A stretch of DNA of 64,000 nt from Pseudomonadaceae bacterium SI-3 (lineage in GTDB: Bacteria; Pseudomonadota; Gammaproteobacteria; Pseudomonadales; Pseudomonadaceae), in assembly GCA_004010935.1 (NCBI GenBank), contig CP026511.1, positions 3,100,001 to 3,164,000 on the forward strand. The letters are read 5' to 3'. This document shows, in pieces, positions 47,741-57,785 of this stretch. Made by a program: the position numbers and the translations under genes. The notes beneath the pieces were generated by a model, which ran no database searches, was not told the origin of the DNA, and saw only the letters and a program-made list of their open reading frames with translations. The number at the start of each line of letters is the position of its first letter. Position 1 is the first letter of the stretch.

Positions 47741-47885
47741 CACATCCTCCTTGCCCTCGGGCACAGGGCTGCACCAGACATGGCGAAACCTTGTCCAGTT
47801 TGGAGGAAGCAATAGTCATATCGTTCACTCCCACGGCCAGAGGGCCGACGGTTGTCACCGGAGGGCGGCGATATACCTCCTGGCA

Positions 47886-48299
47886 CTAGTCACGATTGCG
47901 GCGCGCCTGATGCAACTTGCGCATCAGCTCGGCTTCGGACTGGGACAGACCGCAGGATTGCGTCAAATCATCGACGCTGGCACCCATACCAACCAGTTTC
48001 GCCGCTTGGGAAAAGGAGAAATTGTTCGGATCGCGCTGCTCGAGCTGGCCCAGCTTTTCTGGCAACGGGGCAACGATGCGCGACAGCTCATGCAGGTCTT
48101 TGCCCATCCGAACGTTGCTTTCCAGGTAGTTATCCAACCGGGTGGTGAGCGCCTTGATGCGCTGGTCACGGGCAGCGTCTGCGAGCGCTTGCGTTTCTGC
48201 CTGCTGGCGCTGGCGGCGGAACAGCCAGATGCAGCAACCGAGCAATGCGAGGCAGCACAAGGCAAGCGCAACGACCGCCGCTACCAGCGACGCGATCAT
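47886..48299 (-). CDS. DUF2802 protein after cheW
   Basis: 137 residues. N-terminal membrane helix, coiled coil, and a C-terminal helical DUF2802 domain (KLVGMGASVDDLTQSCGLSQSEAELMRKLH). Regularly found next to cheW in polar-flagellate gammaproteobacteria. Begins 3 bp after cheW. Confidence 0.85.
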   Translation of the reverse strand: MIASLVAAVVALALCCLALLGCCIWLFRRQRQQAETQALADAARDQRIKALTTRLDNYLESNVRMGKDLHELSRIVAPLPEKLGQLEQRDPNNFSFSQAAKLVGMGASVDDLTQSCGLSQSEAELMRKLHQARRNRD

Positions 48300-48302
48300 G
48301 TT

Positions 48303-48782
48303 TCAGATGCTCTCAAGTTCCGCCCATTCTTCTTCGCTCATCATCTTGTCCAGTTCGACCAGAATCAGCAGCTCATTGTTCTTGTTGCACACGCCTTGGA
48401 TAAACTTCGCGGATTCATCGTTACCGACGTTCGGTGCGGTTTCGATCTCCGATTGGCGCAGGTAGACCACCTCGGCAACGCTGTCGACCAGGATGCCGAC
48501 CACTTGGCGGTCAGCCTCTATGATGACAATACGGGTGTTGTCCGATACCGGCGCCGTGTCGAGACCAAAGCGCTGGCGCGTATCGATCACCGTGACGACG
48601 TTGCCGCGCAGGTTGATGATGCCCAGCACATAGCTGGGCGCACCCGGCACGGGGGCGATTTCGGTATAGCGCAGCACTTCCTGGACCTGCATCACGTTGA
48701 TGCCATAGGTCTCATTATCCAGACGGAAGGTTACCCATTGCAGGACCGGATCATCGGAACCCTGTGCGGAAGTCATCTTCAT
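48303..48782 (-). CDS. cheW: chemotaxis coupling protein CheW
   Basis: 159 residues, single CheW SH3-like domain: VTFRLDNETYGINVMQVQEVLRY, VLGIINLRGNVVTVIDTRQRFG, VGILVDSVAEVV. Links chemoreceptors to CheA. Lies 85 bp after the ParP-like gene. Confidence 0.96.
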   Translation of the reverse strand: MKMTSAQGSDDPVLQWVTFRLDNETYGINVMQVQEVLRYTEIAPVPGAPSYVLGIINLRGNVVTVIDTRQRFGLDTAPVSDNTRIVIIEADRQVVGILVDSVAEVVYLRQSEIETAPNVGNDESAKFIQGVCNKNNELLILVELDKMMSEEEWAELESI

Positions 48783-48867
48783 AGCCCCACCTCTTCATGT
48801 ACCGCACTGGCGGTTGATTCTATCGGTTACTCGGGGCGCTTGCGTGCCCCTCTGTTTGTTCAAGTCG

Positions 48868-49692
48868 TTACGACGGAACGCCCTTGAGATGTCGGGTCGC
48901 TCCACTGGCGATCAGCTCGGCGAGCGCGGTCACGTCCACCAGCGCACACATGTGGTCAATCACCGTCCCAGCGAGCCAAGGGCGCTGAGTACGCTGAGTG
49001 CGCCACTTCACTTCCTTCGGGTCCAGACGAATCGAGCGGCTGACCTGATGCACTGCCAGCCCCCACTCATAGCCCTGCACCGAAATCACATACTGAAGCC
49101 CGTCGCGGAAATCATCGCGATACCGCTCAGCCATCACCCAGCGTGCGGTATCCAGGACTTTCAGATTGCCAGCCTGGCTCGGCAAGATGCCGAGGAACCA
49201 GGCCGGCTGGCCGAACAACGGCGTCAGCTCCTGCCCGGCAAGCGGATAGATCGAGCCGAGACTGACCAGCGGCACCGCCAGCGTCAGCCCGGCCACGTCG
49301 AACAATAGGCACTCGAACGGCTCCTCGCCCCACTCTGGCTGGCGGCTCAGGATCGCTGGCGGACCGCCCGGCGCTTGGCCCTGCGACTCAAGAATAGCAA
49401 CGGGTTCGACTGGTACAGGCGGCGCTTTCGCGGGTAACTCGGGTGGCAATTCGAGCAACGGCTGCGCCTCGACTATCACCGGAACGGCAACAGCTTTGGG
49501 TTCGGGCGGAGTAACCGGGCGCAGCGCAACCACCCGCTGTGTATCGCGCTGTTGCTCCTCGAGCACGGCAGCCTGAAACTCGTCTGCACTGACCGATTCG
49601 GCCAATCCAATGACGGCGTCCTGCAACAGGGCGTCGAGATATGACTGCAGCGTCTGTTGCGATCGGCTTTCTTTAAGAACGGTACTACTCAT
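48868..49692 (-). CDS. parP: ParP-like CheW-domain array localisation protein
   Basis: 274 residues. Variable Pro/Glu-rich N-terminal half (VIVEAQPLLELPPELPAKAPPVP) and a C-terminal CheW-type domain (ECLLFDVAGLTLAVPLVSLGSIYPL and WLAGTVIDHMCALVDV). This matches ParP, which ties CheA to the polar ParC protein encoded just upstream. Start at MSSTVLKES; an upstream start 16 codons earlier is possible. Confidence 0.8.
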   Translation of the reverse strand: MSSTVLKESRSQQTLQSYLDALLQDAVIGLAESVSADEFQAAVLEEQQRDTQRVVALRPVTPPEPKAVAVPVIVEAQPLLELPPELPAKAPPVPVEPVAILESQGQAPGGPPAILSRQPEWGEEPFECLLFDVAGLTLAVPLVSLGSIYPLAGQELTPLFGQPAWFLGILPSQAGNLKVLDTARWVMAERYRDDFRDGLQYVISVQGYEWGLAVHQVSRSIRLDPKEVKWRTQRTQRPWLAGTVIDHMCALVDVTALAELIASGATRHLKGVPS

Positions 49693-49778
49693 GGAACCAA
49701 CTCGTGCGAACCCACTGGATAGGCTATCGGCCGCACCCATGTCGAACTTGAACGGCGAACGCGGCCGTACGTCGTCAT

Positions 49779-50567
49779 TCAGGCCTCCTGAGGCGAAGCT
49801 TGAGCCGCCAGCAGTGTTTTGAGCAGCGCGCGATAGGCGAGCACGCCCCGGCTGCTCGGATCATGCTGGGACGGCGTCAAACCGGCACGACTGGCATCGC
49901 GCAAACGTGTATCGATCGGAATGAAGGCTTGCCAGAGGTTGTCCTGGTAGCCATTACGCAAGACCCTGAGTGTGCTCATCGAGGCTGCAGTGCGGCGATC
50001 GAACATCGTCGGCACGATGGTGTAAGGCAAGGCCTGCCGGCGCGACCGATTGATCATGCTCAGCGTGCTGACCATCCGCTCCAAGCCCTTCATAGCCAGA
50101 AACTCAGTCTGCACCGGAATGATCAACTGCTGGCTGGCTGCCAGCGCGTTTACCATCAGGACCCCAAGCAGCGGCGGGCTATCGATGATGGCGTAGTCGA
50201 AATCCTGCCAGAGCTGAGAAAGACTCTTGGCGATGACCAGACCGAGACCGTTCTGGCCGGGGGACTGACGCTCCAGCGTCGCCAGTACCGTGCTGGATGG
50301 CAAGAGGGAAAGGCGCTCGTGGCTCGTCGGCAGCAGCAGTTGCCAAGGCAAACCTTCGGGAACCGTGCCCTGGTGTTGGAACAGATCGAAGACGCTGTGA
50401 TCGAGGTTATCCGGGTCATGACCGAAATAGCTCGTCATCGAGCCATGGGGGTCGAGATCCAGCGCCACGACCCGCTTGCCCGAATCGGCCAGCAAACCGG
50501 CGAGTGCTATGGAGGTAGTGGTCTTGCCCACTCCACCTTTTTGATTGGCTACAGCCCAGACTCTCAT
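49779..50567 (-). CDS. parC: ParA-like polar chemotaxis ATPase ParC
   Basis: 262 residues. Deviant Walker A NQKGGVGKTTT, DLDPHGSMT and FDYAIIDSPPLLG, all ParA/MinD-like. Its location between motD and parP identifies the chemotaxis-array ParC rather than plasmid ParA. Places chemotaxis arrays at the pole. Start MRVWAVANQ; the 30-codon upstream extension overlaps nothing useful. Confidence 0.87.
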   Translation of the reverse strand: MRVWAVANQKGGVGKTTTSIALAGLLADSGKRVVALDLDPHGSMTSYFGHDPDNLDHSVFDLFQHQGTVPEGLPWQLLLPTSHERLSLLPSSTVLATLERQSPGQNGLGLVIAKSLSQLWQDFDYAIIDSPPLLGVLMVNALAASQQLIIPVQTEFLAMKGLERMVSTLSMINRSRRQALPYTIVPTMFDRRTAASMSTLRVLRNGYQDNLWQAFIPIDTRLRDASRAGLTPSQHDPSSRGVLAYRALLKTLLAAQASPQEA

Positions 50568-50657
50568 ATGTGTCTTTCCATCCGGATCGAACCAGACCGG
50601 GATCGGCCGTCTCGGCCTTGGCCGGCGACGGAGAATTGACGACGCCGCGAGCGGCAC

Positions 50658-51485
50658 CTAACGATCAGAAGGAACAGCACGTTGTGTGCCAGGTTGCGGG
50701 GCCACCCCGACAGGTCGAGCATTCCCACTTCCCACGCCACTGACGCTGCGGCGAACGTCCAGGTTGCGTGAAACAACCAGAATCACCCGACGATTACGCG
50801 CCCTGCCCTCGGCGGTCGAATTATCCGCAATGGGTTGAAATTCGCCGTAACCCACTGCGGCCAGGCGTGCCGGGTCGACACCGTCGGCCGCTAGCATTCG
50901 CACCACACTGCCTGCACGTGCGGCGGAAAGCTCCCAGTTGGTAGGAAACTTTTCGGTGTTGATCGGCAGGTTATCGGTGAATCCTTCGACATGGATGGGA
51001 TTGTCGAAAGGCGCCAGAATCCCGGCAATCTTCTCTAGCAGATCGAACGCATGATCGTTAGGCAACGCATCGCCGCTGGGAAACAGCAGGCTCGAATTCA
51101 GTTCGATTTCAACCCAGAGCTCGTTGCCGCGAATCGTCAGTTGCTTCGAATCGATCAGATCGGCAAAGGCCGCCTGCATGCTCTGCATGATGCTTTGCAG
51201 CGGATCGATTGGCTGCTGAGACGATTGCGGCTCGTCGATCTGAGATGCATCCGGCTGCGTGGTGCGTGGTCTCTCTTCACCGATCGGAATCGGCTTGACC
51301 GCTCGGTCGACCTGATTGAAAACGCCTACCAACGAATCGGACAGAATCTTGTATTTGCCCTCGTTGAGCGAAGAGATCGAATACATCACCACGAAGAAAG
51401 CAAACAGCAGGGTGATGAAATCCGCGTAGGACACCAGCCAACGTTCGTGATTCTCCGGCTCTTCGTGAGTGCGGCGACGGGCCAT
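50658..51485 (-). CDS. motD: flagellar stator protein MotD
   Basis: 275 residues. One membrane helix with the stator aspartate region (WLVSYADFITLLFAFFVVMYSIS), a linker, then an OmpA-type peptidoglycan-binding domain (IHVEGFTDNLPI, TNWELSAARAGSVVRML, VGYGEFQP, RNRRVILVV). Sodium/proton stator B subunit; partner MotC is 139 bp upstream. Confidence 0.94.
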   Translation of the reverse strand: MARRRTHEEPENHERWLVSYADFITLLFAFFVVMYSISSLNEGKYKILSDSLVGVFNQVDRAVKPIPIGEERPRTTQPDASQIDEPQSSQQPIDPLQSIMQSMQAAFADLIDSKQLTIRGNELWVEIELNSSLLFPSGDALPNDHAFDLLEKIAGILAPFDNPIHVEGFTDNLPINTEKFPTNWELSAARAGSVVRMLAADGVDPARLAAVGYGEFQPIADNSTAEGRARNRRVILVVSRNLDVRRSVSGVGSGNARPVGVAPQPGTQRAVPSDR

Positions 51486-51624
51486 TCAGATGCCTCCAGC
51501 GTTTAGCGCGCAACTCATCGAGCTAGGCTTTTCAGAGCCTGAGCGGATGATCGTCTTGACTGGAGCCTTTTCCATCTTCGTTCCCAGGACCGCAGCGGCA
51601 AGGGTGCCGTTGGCATTCCGTCAG

Positions 51625-52365
51625 TTAATCGATGAAACCCTGGAGCTTCATTTCGATTGAACGAGGGTTTTCTCCTTCGGCAATCGACAGAACGCCTTCG
51701 AGCAACATTTCGCGATAAGCGGTCTGCTTCTGCACCACGCTTTTGAGCTTGTTGCCCATCGGCAAAACCAGCAGGTTGGCAAAGGCCACACCGTAAATCG
51801 TGGCAACGAATGCAACCGCAATACCACTGCCCAGCTGACTGGGATCGGCGAGATTGCCCATGACATGTATCAGCCCCATCACCGCGCCGATGATGCCTAC
51901 CGTGGGCGAATAGCCACCCATGCTCTCGAATACTTTAGCCGCCCTCAGATCGCGGGTTTCCTGCGTGTACAGGTCAACCTCGAGAATGCTGCGAATCACT
52001 TCCGGCTCAGCACCATCGACCAGCAGCTGCAAGCCTTTGCGTGCGTAGGGATCAGGCTCGGTTTCGGCGATCGGCTCAAGCCCCAGCAAACCCTCCTTTC
52101 GCGCCGTGGCGCTCCAGCTCGTGACCAAGCTGATACCACGGACCATGTCGATACGCGGGGGAAACAAAATCCACCCCATCACCGACATCGCTCGCATGAA
52201 TACCGCCATTGGCGTTTGCAGCAGCACCGCACCGAGCGTACCGCCAAGCACGATCAGTGCGGCCGGGCCATTGAGCAGCGCCGACACATGCCCGCCTTCG
52301 AGGAAGTTACCCCCGACAATGGCAACAAACGCAAGGACCAGCCCGATCAGGCTGAGTACATCCAT
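51625..52365 (-). CDS. motC: flagellar stator protein MotC
   Basis: 246 residues, four helices, MotA/TolQ/ExbB family: IGLVLAFVAIVGGNFLEGGH, GGYSPTVGIIGAVMGLIHVMGNL and FVATIYGVAFANLLVLPMGNKLK. The ATG overlaps the cheB stop (TGATG), so coupled. A GTG three codons earlier exists. Confidence 0.95.
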   Translation of the reverse strand: MDVLSLIGLVLAFVAIVGGNFLEGGHVSALLNGPAALIVLGGTLGAVLLQTPMAVFMRAMSVMGWILFPPRIDMVRGISLVTSWSATARKEGLLGLEPIAETEPDPYARKGLQLLVDGAEPEVIRSILEVDLYTQETRDLRAAKVFESMGGYSPTVGIIGAVMGLIHVMGNLADPSQLGSGIAVAFVATIYGVAFANLLVLPMGNKLKSVVQKQTAYREMLLEGVLSIAEGENPRSIEMKLQGFID

Positions 52366-53465
52366 CAGATGCACGCCTCGCTCAAGTGGCGACCGATATC
52401 ATCGAGCCCGTAGACGGCATCGCTGAGGTTGGCCTTAACCACTGCCATCGGCATCCCATAAATCACACAACTGGCCTCATCCTGCGCCCAGACCTGGCTG
52501 CCGCTCTGCTTAAGCATCCGCGCGCCTTCACGACCATCAGCCCCCATACCGGTCAGCACGACCGCCAGTACCTTGTCTCCGTACGCCTTGGCGGCTGATC
52601 CAAAGGTGACGTCGACGCAGGGCCTGTAGTTGAGGCGTTCGTCGCCCGGCAGGATACGCACCGTACCTCGCCCGTCGACCATCATTTGTTTGCCGCCCGG
52701 CGCCAGCAGTGCCAAGCCTGGACGTAATAGATCGCCGTCTTCGGCCTCCTTGACGCGGATCTTGCAGAGCTTGTCCAGACGTTCGGCGAAGGCTTTGGTA
52801 AACGCGGCCGGCATGTGCTGGATCAGCACGATAGGCGCCGGAAAATTGCCGGGCAGCTGCGTTAGCACGCGCTGAAGCGCCACCGGCCCACCAGTTGAAG
52901 TGCCAATGGCGACCAGCCGGTACGATTTCCGACGAGGCGCCGAAGCCGGCGCCGTATGGGCGGGCGTCGTATGCCGGGCAACAGGAGCCGTGCCCGACAC
53001 GACGCTAGCTGACCGGGGGCCCGGCACCGTAGCAGCCGGAGCGACACTGGTACTGCTGAAGCGGCGATTGCTGCGCGAAATGGAGTGAACCTTTTCGCAA
53101 AGCAGTTGCTTGACCTTGTCCGGATTTCGCGAGATGTCCTCGAAGTTCTTCGGCAGAAAGTCGACGGCTCCCGCATCCAGCGCGTCGAGTGTGACCCGTG
53201 CGCCTTCGTGGGTTAGCGATGAGAACATCAGTACGGGTGTTGGACAGCGCTGCATGATTTGCCGGACCGCGGTAATGCCGTCCATCATCGGCATCTCGTA
53301 GTCCATCGTGATGACGTCCGGTTTCAACGCCAGCGCCTGGTCGATTGCCTCGCGCCCGTTGGTCGCGGTTCCGATCACCTGGATATTCGAATCTGAAGAA
53401 AGGATCTCCGATACACGGCGGCGGAAAAAGCCGGAATCGTCCACCACCAGGACCTTGACTGCCAT
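52365..53465 (-). CDS. cheB: chemotaxis methylesterase CheB
   Basis: 366 residues. Receiver domain (Asp55 in [11 protein letters not shown]), Ala/Pro/Thr-rich linker (about 140-175), and the esterase domain with catalytic Ser in [11 protein letters not shown], His in IQHMPAAFT and Asp in [11 protein letters not shown]. Demethylates/deamidates chemoreceptors. Follows cheA by 47 bp. Confidence 0.97.
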   Translation of the reverse strand: MAVKVLVVDDSGFFRRRVSEILSSDSNIQVIGTATNGREAIDQALALKPDVITMDYEMPMMDGITAVRQIMQRCPTPVLMFSSLTHEGARVTLDALDAGAVDFLPKNFEDISRNPDKVKQLLCEKVHSISRSNRRFSSTSVAPAATVPGPRSASVVSGTAPVARHTTPAHTAPASAPRRKSYRLVAIGTSTGGPVALQRVLTQLPGNFPAPIVLIQHMPAAFTKAFAERLDKLCKIRVKEAEDGDLLRPGLALLAPGGKQMMVDGRGTVRILPGDERLNYRPCVDVTFGSAAKAYGDKVLAVVLTGMGADGREGARMLKQSGSQVWAQDEASCVIYGMPMAVVKANLSDAVYGLDDIGRHLSEACI

Positions 53466-53512
53466 AAACAACTCCTAGCGGCAGCGGTCCGTGAAAAACC
53501 GCTGCCTACTGA

Positions 53513-55723
53513 TCAGATCCGGCGTGCGTAACGCTTAAGCATGCTCGGGACATCCAGGATCAAGGCGATACGACCGTCGCCAGTGATAGTCGCACCGGAC
53601 ATTCCCGGAGTGCCCTGCAGCATCTTGCCCAACGGCTTGATCACTACCTCTTCCTGCCCCACCAGCTGATCGACGACGAAGCCGATACTCTGGTTGCCGA
53701 CGTTGAGGATCACCACGTGCCCTTCACGTTGCTCTTCGAGCTCGGCACCGCGCACCAGCCAGCGCTTGAGATAGAACAATGGCAGCGCCTTGTCGCGAAC
53801 GATCACCACTTCCTGACCATCAACCACGTTGGTACGGGACAGGTCGAGGTGGAAGATCTCGTTAACACTGACCAGCGGGAAAGCGAATGCCTGGTTGCCC
53901 AGCATCACCATCAGGGTTGGCATGATCGCCAGCGTCAGGGGCACTTTGATTACAACGCGTGAGCCCTGGCCTTTGTTGGAGAAGACGTTGACCGTGCCGT
54001 TGAGCTGCGAAATCTTGGTCTTGACCACGTCCATGCCAACGCCGCGGCCGGACACGTCGGAGATCTCCGTCTTGGTCGAGAAGCCCGGCGCAAAGATCAG
54101 ATTGTAGGATTCCAAATCGCTCAGGCGATCGGCGGCGTCCTTATCGAGCAAGCCCTTCTCTACTGCCTTGGCGCGCAGAACATCTGCATCCATGCCTTTG
54201 CCGTCATCGGTGATCAGCAACAGGATGTGGTCGCCTTCCTGTTCGGCGGAGAGCACGACCTTGCCGGTGCGTGGCTTGCCGGCAGCTTCGCGCTCTTCCG
54301 GTGTCTCGATGCCGTGATCCACCGCGTTGCGCACCAAGTGCACCAGCGGATCAGCCAAGGCTTCGACGAGATTCTTGTCCAGGTCGGTTTCTTCGCCGAC
54401 CAGTTCCAGATTGATTTCTTTCTTGAGGCTACGAGCCAGATCACGAACAAGACGGGGGAAGCGACCGAACACCTTCTTGATCGGTTGCATGCGCGTCTTC
54501 ATCACGGCGCTCTGCAGGTCGGCTGTCACTACATCGAGGTTCGACACGGCCTTGGCCATGGCTTCATCGGCGCTGTTGGACCCCAGGCGCACCAAGCGGT
54601 TACGCACCAGTACCAGTTCACCCACCATGTTCATGATTTCATCGAGCCGCGCAGTGTCGACTCGAACGGTGGTCTCAGCCTCGCTCGCGGGCTTCTCCGG
54701 AGCTGCAGCAGGCTTGGACGCAAGCTCCGCTTTCGCCGGGGCAGCAGCCTTGCTCGCTACGGCATTTGCTGCCGGTTTCGTTGGCGCAGCCTTTTTCTCG
54801 GCAGGCGCGGCAGCCGGTGCGGGCTTGGTGGCAGGAACAGCTTCAGCCGCGACTGGCGCGGCCGCATCGGGTTCAAACTTGCCCTTACCATGCAGCTGGT
54901 CCAGCAGCGCTTCGAATTCGTCATCGCTGATGTCATCGCCACCCGCCGCGGCAGGCTTGTCAACGGACCCGGCGGGGGCAGCAGGCGCAGCGGAAACCGG
55001 TTCGGCGAACTGCCCTTTGCCATGCAGTTGATCGAGCAATGCCTCGAATTCGTCGTCGGTAATCTCGTCGCTGGCAGACCGTCCCGCCACCGGAGCAGCA
55101 GGAGCGACCGGAGCCGATTGCTGCTCCGTCGCGAAATGACCCTTTCCATGGAGCTGATCGAGCAGCGATTCGAACTCCTCGTCGGTAATTTCATCTGGGG
55201 CGTTTGAAGACGGCGCCTCGGCAGATTCGTCTAGCGCGCCAAGAAACTGCTCGAACTCGGTGTCGACGGTCGTAGCGGGCTCAGACTCAGCCTCAGTTTC
55301 GACAGACGCTTCGACTATGGGCTCCTGCGCTCCGGCCGGCTCGGCCAAACGGGCCAGCGCTGCCAGCAGCTCGGGCGTCGCCGGGGTTACTTCGGTACGC
55401 TCGCGCACCTGGCTAAACATTTCATTGACGGAGTCCAAGGCCTGCAGCACGACATCCATCAATTCCGAGTCGACGCGACGCTCACCCTTGCGCAGGATGT
55501 CGAAGACGTTTTCAGCGATGTGGCAGCACTCCACCAACTCATGCAGCTGGAGAAACCCGGCACCGCCTTTTACCGTATGGAAACCGCGAAAAATCGCATT
55601 GAGCAAGGCTGTGTCATCGGGGCTGCTTTCCAGCTCCACCAGCTGCTCTGACAATAGTTCGAGAATCTCGCCGGCCTCTACCAGGAAATCCTGGAGGATT
55701 TCTTCATCGGCGTCGAAGCTCAT
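53513..55723 (-). CDS. cheA: chemotaxis histidine kinase CheA with triple linker repeat
   Basis: 736 residues. Hpt domain with His49 (FHTVKGGAGFL), a long Ala/Pro-rich linker (about 130-350), dimerisation domain, HATPase (HLVRNAVDHGIE, DDGKGMD) and C-terminal CheW-like domain. The linker carries three near-identical copies of (D)EIxDxEFExLLDQLHGKGxF at 177-197, 219-239 and 263-283, plus a degenerate FEQFLGALDE at about 156. These may dock ParP/ParC or CheY/CheZ partners. 12 bp after cheZ. Confidence 0.97.
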   Translation of the reverse strand: MSFDADEEILQDFLVEAGEILELLSEQLVELESSPDDTALLNAIFRGFHTVKGGAGFLQLHELVECCHIAENVFDILRKGERRVDSELMDVVLQALDSVNEMFSQVRERTEVTPATPELLAALARLAEPAGAQEPIVEASVETEAESEPATTVDTEFEQFLGALDESAEAPSSNAPDEITDEEFESLLDQLHGKGHFATEQQSAPVAPAAPVAGRSASDEITDDEFEALLDQLHGKGQFAEPVSAAPAAPAGSVDKPAAAGGDDISDDEFEALLDQLHGKGKFEPDAAAPVAAEAVPATKPAPAAAPAEKKAAPTKPAANAVASKAAAPAKAELASKPAAAPEKPASEAETTVRVDTARLDEIMNMVGELVLVRNRLVRLGSNSADEAMAKAVSNLDVVTADLQSAVMKTRMQPIKKVFGRFPRLVRDLARSLKKEINLELVGEETDLDKNLVEALADPLVHLVRNAVDHGIETPEEREAAGKPRTGKVVLSAEQEGDHILLLITDDGKGMDADVLRAKAVEKGLLDKDAADRLSDLESYNLIFAPGFSTKTEISDVSGRGVGMDVVKTKISQLNGTVNVFSNKGQGSRVVIKVPLTLAIMPTLMVMLGNQAFAFPLVSVNEIFHLDLSRTNVVDGQEVVIVRDKALPLFYLKRWLVRGAELEEQREGHVVILNVGNQSIGFVVDQLVGQEEVVIKPLGKMLQGTPGMSGATITGDGRIALILDVPSMLKRYARRI

Positions 55724-55735
55724 ATTTAACTTCCC

Positions 55736-56530
55736 CTAAAAGCCCAGGCTCGAAAGCAGATCATCAACGTCGTCCTGCCCGGATACGACATCTTCACGTA
55801 TATCGGCATGCATCTGCGGACCTTCACCATTGGAAGGCTGTTTTTCTTGTTTTTTCATTTCCTGCTCGGCGCGCATCGCGTCGCGGTCGTGCTGGATGCC
55901 CGCCACGCGGTCAACCTGGCCGGCCATCAGCACCAGATTAAGCAGGTTACTTTCGAGTTCGGTAATGAGCCGGGTCACTCTTTTGATCACCTGACCGGTA
56001 AGGTCTTGGAAATCCTGAGCCAGCATGATTTCGCTAAGGTTCTGCGACAGCTGACTGCCATCGTTCATGCTGCGCTGGAGAAACTGGTCGATGCGCTTGA
56101 CCAGCTCACGGAACTGTTCAGCGTTCATATCGCGCCGCATGAAACGCTGCCAATCAGCAGTGAGGCTCTGCGCCTCGTAACTCACGTAATTGACCAGGGG
56201 CGCCGATTCTTCAACCAGGTCCATGGTGCGGTTGGCCGCTTTCTCGGTCATCTCCACCACGTACGACAGCCGATCAGTCGCATCGGTGATCGGTGACGGA
56301 TCCCCCCCGGTGGCACAGGTGTCCATCTCGAGTTTTACGATGGCGTTGTGCAGCTCGCGGGTGAGCTTGCCAACTTCCAGGTAGATCCCGTGATTGCGCG
56401 CCTGATTGAGCTCATTGAACATCTGCGTCGCTTCGTCGAAACGACCCTGTTGCAGACTTTCAATCAATTGGGGTGCGTGAGCCTTCAGAGTTGCTTCGAA
56501 CTCTGCCAGGGTTTGGTCTGCTTGCGTCAT
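55736..56530 (-). CDS. cheZ: CheY-P phosphatase CheZ
   Basis: 264 residues. Long helical hairpin with the catalytic Gln in the EIMLAQDFQDLTGQVIKRV segment (Asp/Gln motif QDFQDLTGQ) and a C-terminal CheY-binding tail DDVDDLLSSLGF. Follows cheY by 23 bp. Confidence 0.96.
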   Translation of the reverse strand: MTQADQTLAEFEATLKAHAPQLIESLQQGRFDEATQMFNELNQARNHGIYLEVGKLTRELHNAIVKLEMDTCATGGDPSPITDATDRLSYVVEMTEKAANRTMDLVEESAPLVNYVSYEAQSLTADWQRFMRRDMNAEQFRELVKRIDQFLQRSMNDGSQLSQNLSEIMLAQDFQDLTGQVIKRVTRLITELESNLLNLVLMAGQVDRVAGIQHDRDAMRAEQEMKKQEKQPSNGEGPQMHADIREDVVSGQDDVDDLLSSLGF

Positions 56531-56553
56531 AGTGCCCTCGCGGCGTTACTGCT

Positions 56554-56928
56554 TCAGCCGTTGACGCGCTCGAAGATCTTTTCGATCTTCTCTTTGAGCA
56601 CTTGAGCCGTGAATGGCTTGACCACGTATCCGTTAACGCCAGCCTGCGCGGCTTCGATGATCTGGTCGCGCTTGGCTTCAGCGGTAACCATCAATACCGG
56701 CAGATGCTTGAGACGTTCGTCGGCACGCACTGCGCGCAGCAGGTCGATGCCGCTCATGCCGGGCATGTTCCAGTCGGTGACGAGGAAATCGAAACTTCCG
56801 CTCTTGAGCATCGGCAGCGCAGTGGTGCCGTCATCTGCCTCGGCAGTGTTGGTAAAACCCAGATCGCGCAAGAGGTTCTTGATGATCCGTCTCATGGTCG
56901 AAAAATCGTCGACGATGAGGATTTTCAT
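56554..56928 (-). CDS. cheY: chemotaxis response regulator CheY
   Basis: 124 residues, single receiver domain. Acidic pocket IVDDFS, phospho-Asp52 in [12 protein letters not shown], Thr in MVTAEAK and Lys in YVVKPF. Controls flagellar motor switching. Start MKILIVDD with GGAGG at about 9 bp upstream; six upstream codons are rejected. Confidence 0.97.
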   Translation of the reverse strand: MKILIVDDFSTMRRIIKNLLRDLGFTNTAEADDGTTALPMLKSGSFDFLVTDWNMPGMSGIDLLRAVRADERLKHLPVLMVTAEAKRDQIIEAAQAGVNGYVVKPFTAQVLKEKIEKIFERVNG

Positions 56929-57045
56929 GTTCTTGTCCAAGTACACCTCCGTAAATCCCGAATCGAGACCTGCTCACGGTCTGTTTGCGAGCCTCATGAA
57001 TGAAGCTCGTAAGCGGTCTCTAATGCTTTTGTCGCAAACCGGTCG

Positions 57046-57771
57046 TTAACGCGCGCGCCACTCGCCAAGACGAGCCCGCAGACGGGCCGCGCACTGACTG
57101 TGCAACTGGCTCACCCGTGATTCACTGACGCCCAGTACCTGACCGATTTCCTTCAAGTTCAACTCTTCGTCGTAATACAGCGAAAGCACCAACTTTTCAC
57201 GTTCGGGCAGGTTACTGATGGCCTCGGCCAACGCCTGTTGGAAACGCTCGTCTTCAAGATCGCGGGACGGTTCCGGATGGGTGCTGGCTGCATCCTCCTC
57301 GAACTCCCCGTGCTCGCCTTCCTGAAGCAGATCATCGAAGCTGAACAGGCGGCTGCCCAGGGTGTCGCCCAGAATGCCGTAGTACTCATCGAGACTCAAT
57401 TTAAGTTCGGCCGCAACGTCCTGATCTTTAGCGTCGCGTCCTGTTCTAGCCTCAATTGCCCGAATCGCCTCACTGACCATGCGCGAGTTTCTGTGTACCG
57501 AACGCGGCGCCCAGTCACCTTTGCGCACCTCGTCGAGCATGGCGCCTCGGATGCGGATACCGGCGTAGGTCTCGAAACTCGCCCCTTTTCCGGCGTCATA
57601 TTTTTTTGACGCCTCCAGCAAGCCGATCATGCCGGCCTGCATCAGGTCGTCGACCTGCACGCTTGCCGGCAAACGCGCCAGGAGGTGATAGGCAATGCGC
57701 TTGACCAGCGGTGCATACTGATCAATGAGTTGATATTGCGAGTCTTTAGCCTGAGCTTTGCTGTAATACAT
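57046..57771 (-). CDS. fliA: flagellar sigma factor FliA (sigma-28)
   Basis: 241 residues. Region 2 YAPLVKRIAYHLLARLPASVQVDDLMQAGMIGLLEA, region 4 LNLKEIGQVLGVSESRVSQLHSQ. Slightly shorter at the N-terminus than other Pseudomonas FliA as I remember them (first few residues missing). ATG lies 14 bp after fleN; 117 bp separates it from cheY. Confidence 0.97.
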   Translation of the reverse strand: MYYSKAQAKDSQYQLIDQYAPLVKRIAYHLLARLPASVQVDDLMQAGMIGLLEASKKYDAGKGASFETYAGIRIRGAMLDEVRKGDWAPRSVHRNSRMVSEAIRAIEARTGRDAKDQDVAAELKLSLDEYYGILGDTLGSRLFSFDDLLQEGEHGEFEEDAASTHPEPSRDLEDERFQQALAEAISNLPEREKLVLSLYYDEELNLKEIGQVLGVSESRVSQLHSQCAARLRARLGEWRAR

Positions 57772-57785
57772 ACCGAATCCAGCCG

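Noticed and set aside
54227..55207. 326-codon plus-strand ORF
   Set aside because: Antisense to the CheA linker and repeats. The long open frame comes from the Ala/Pro-rich, GC-biased coding of cheA.
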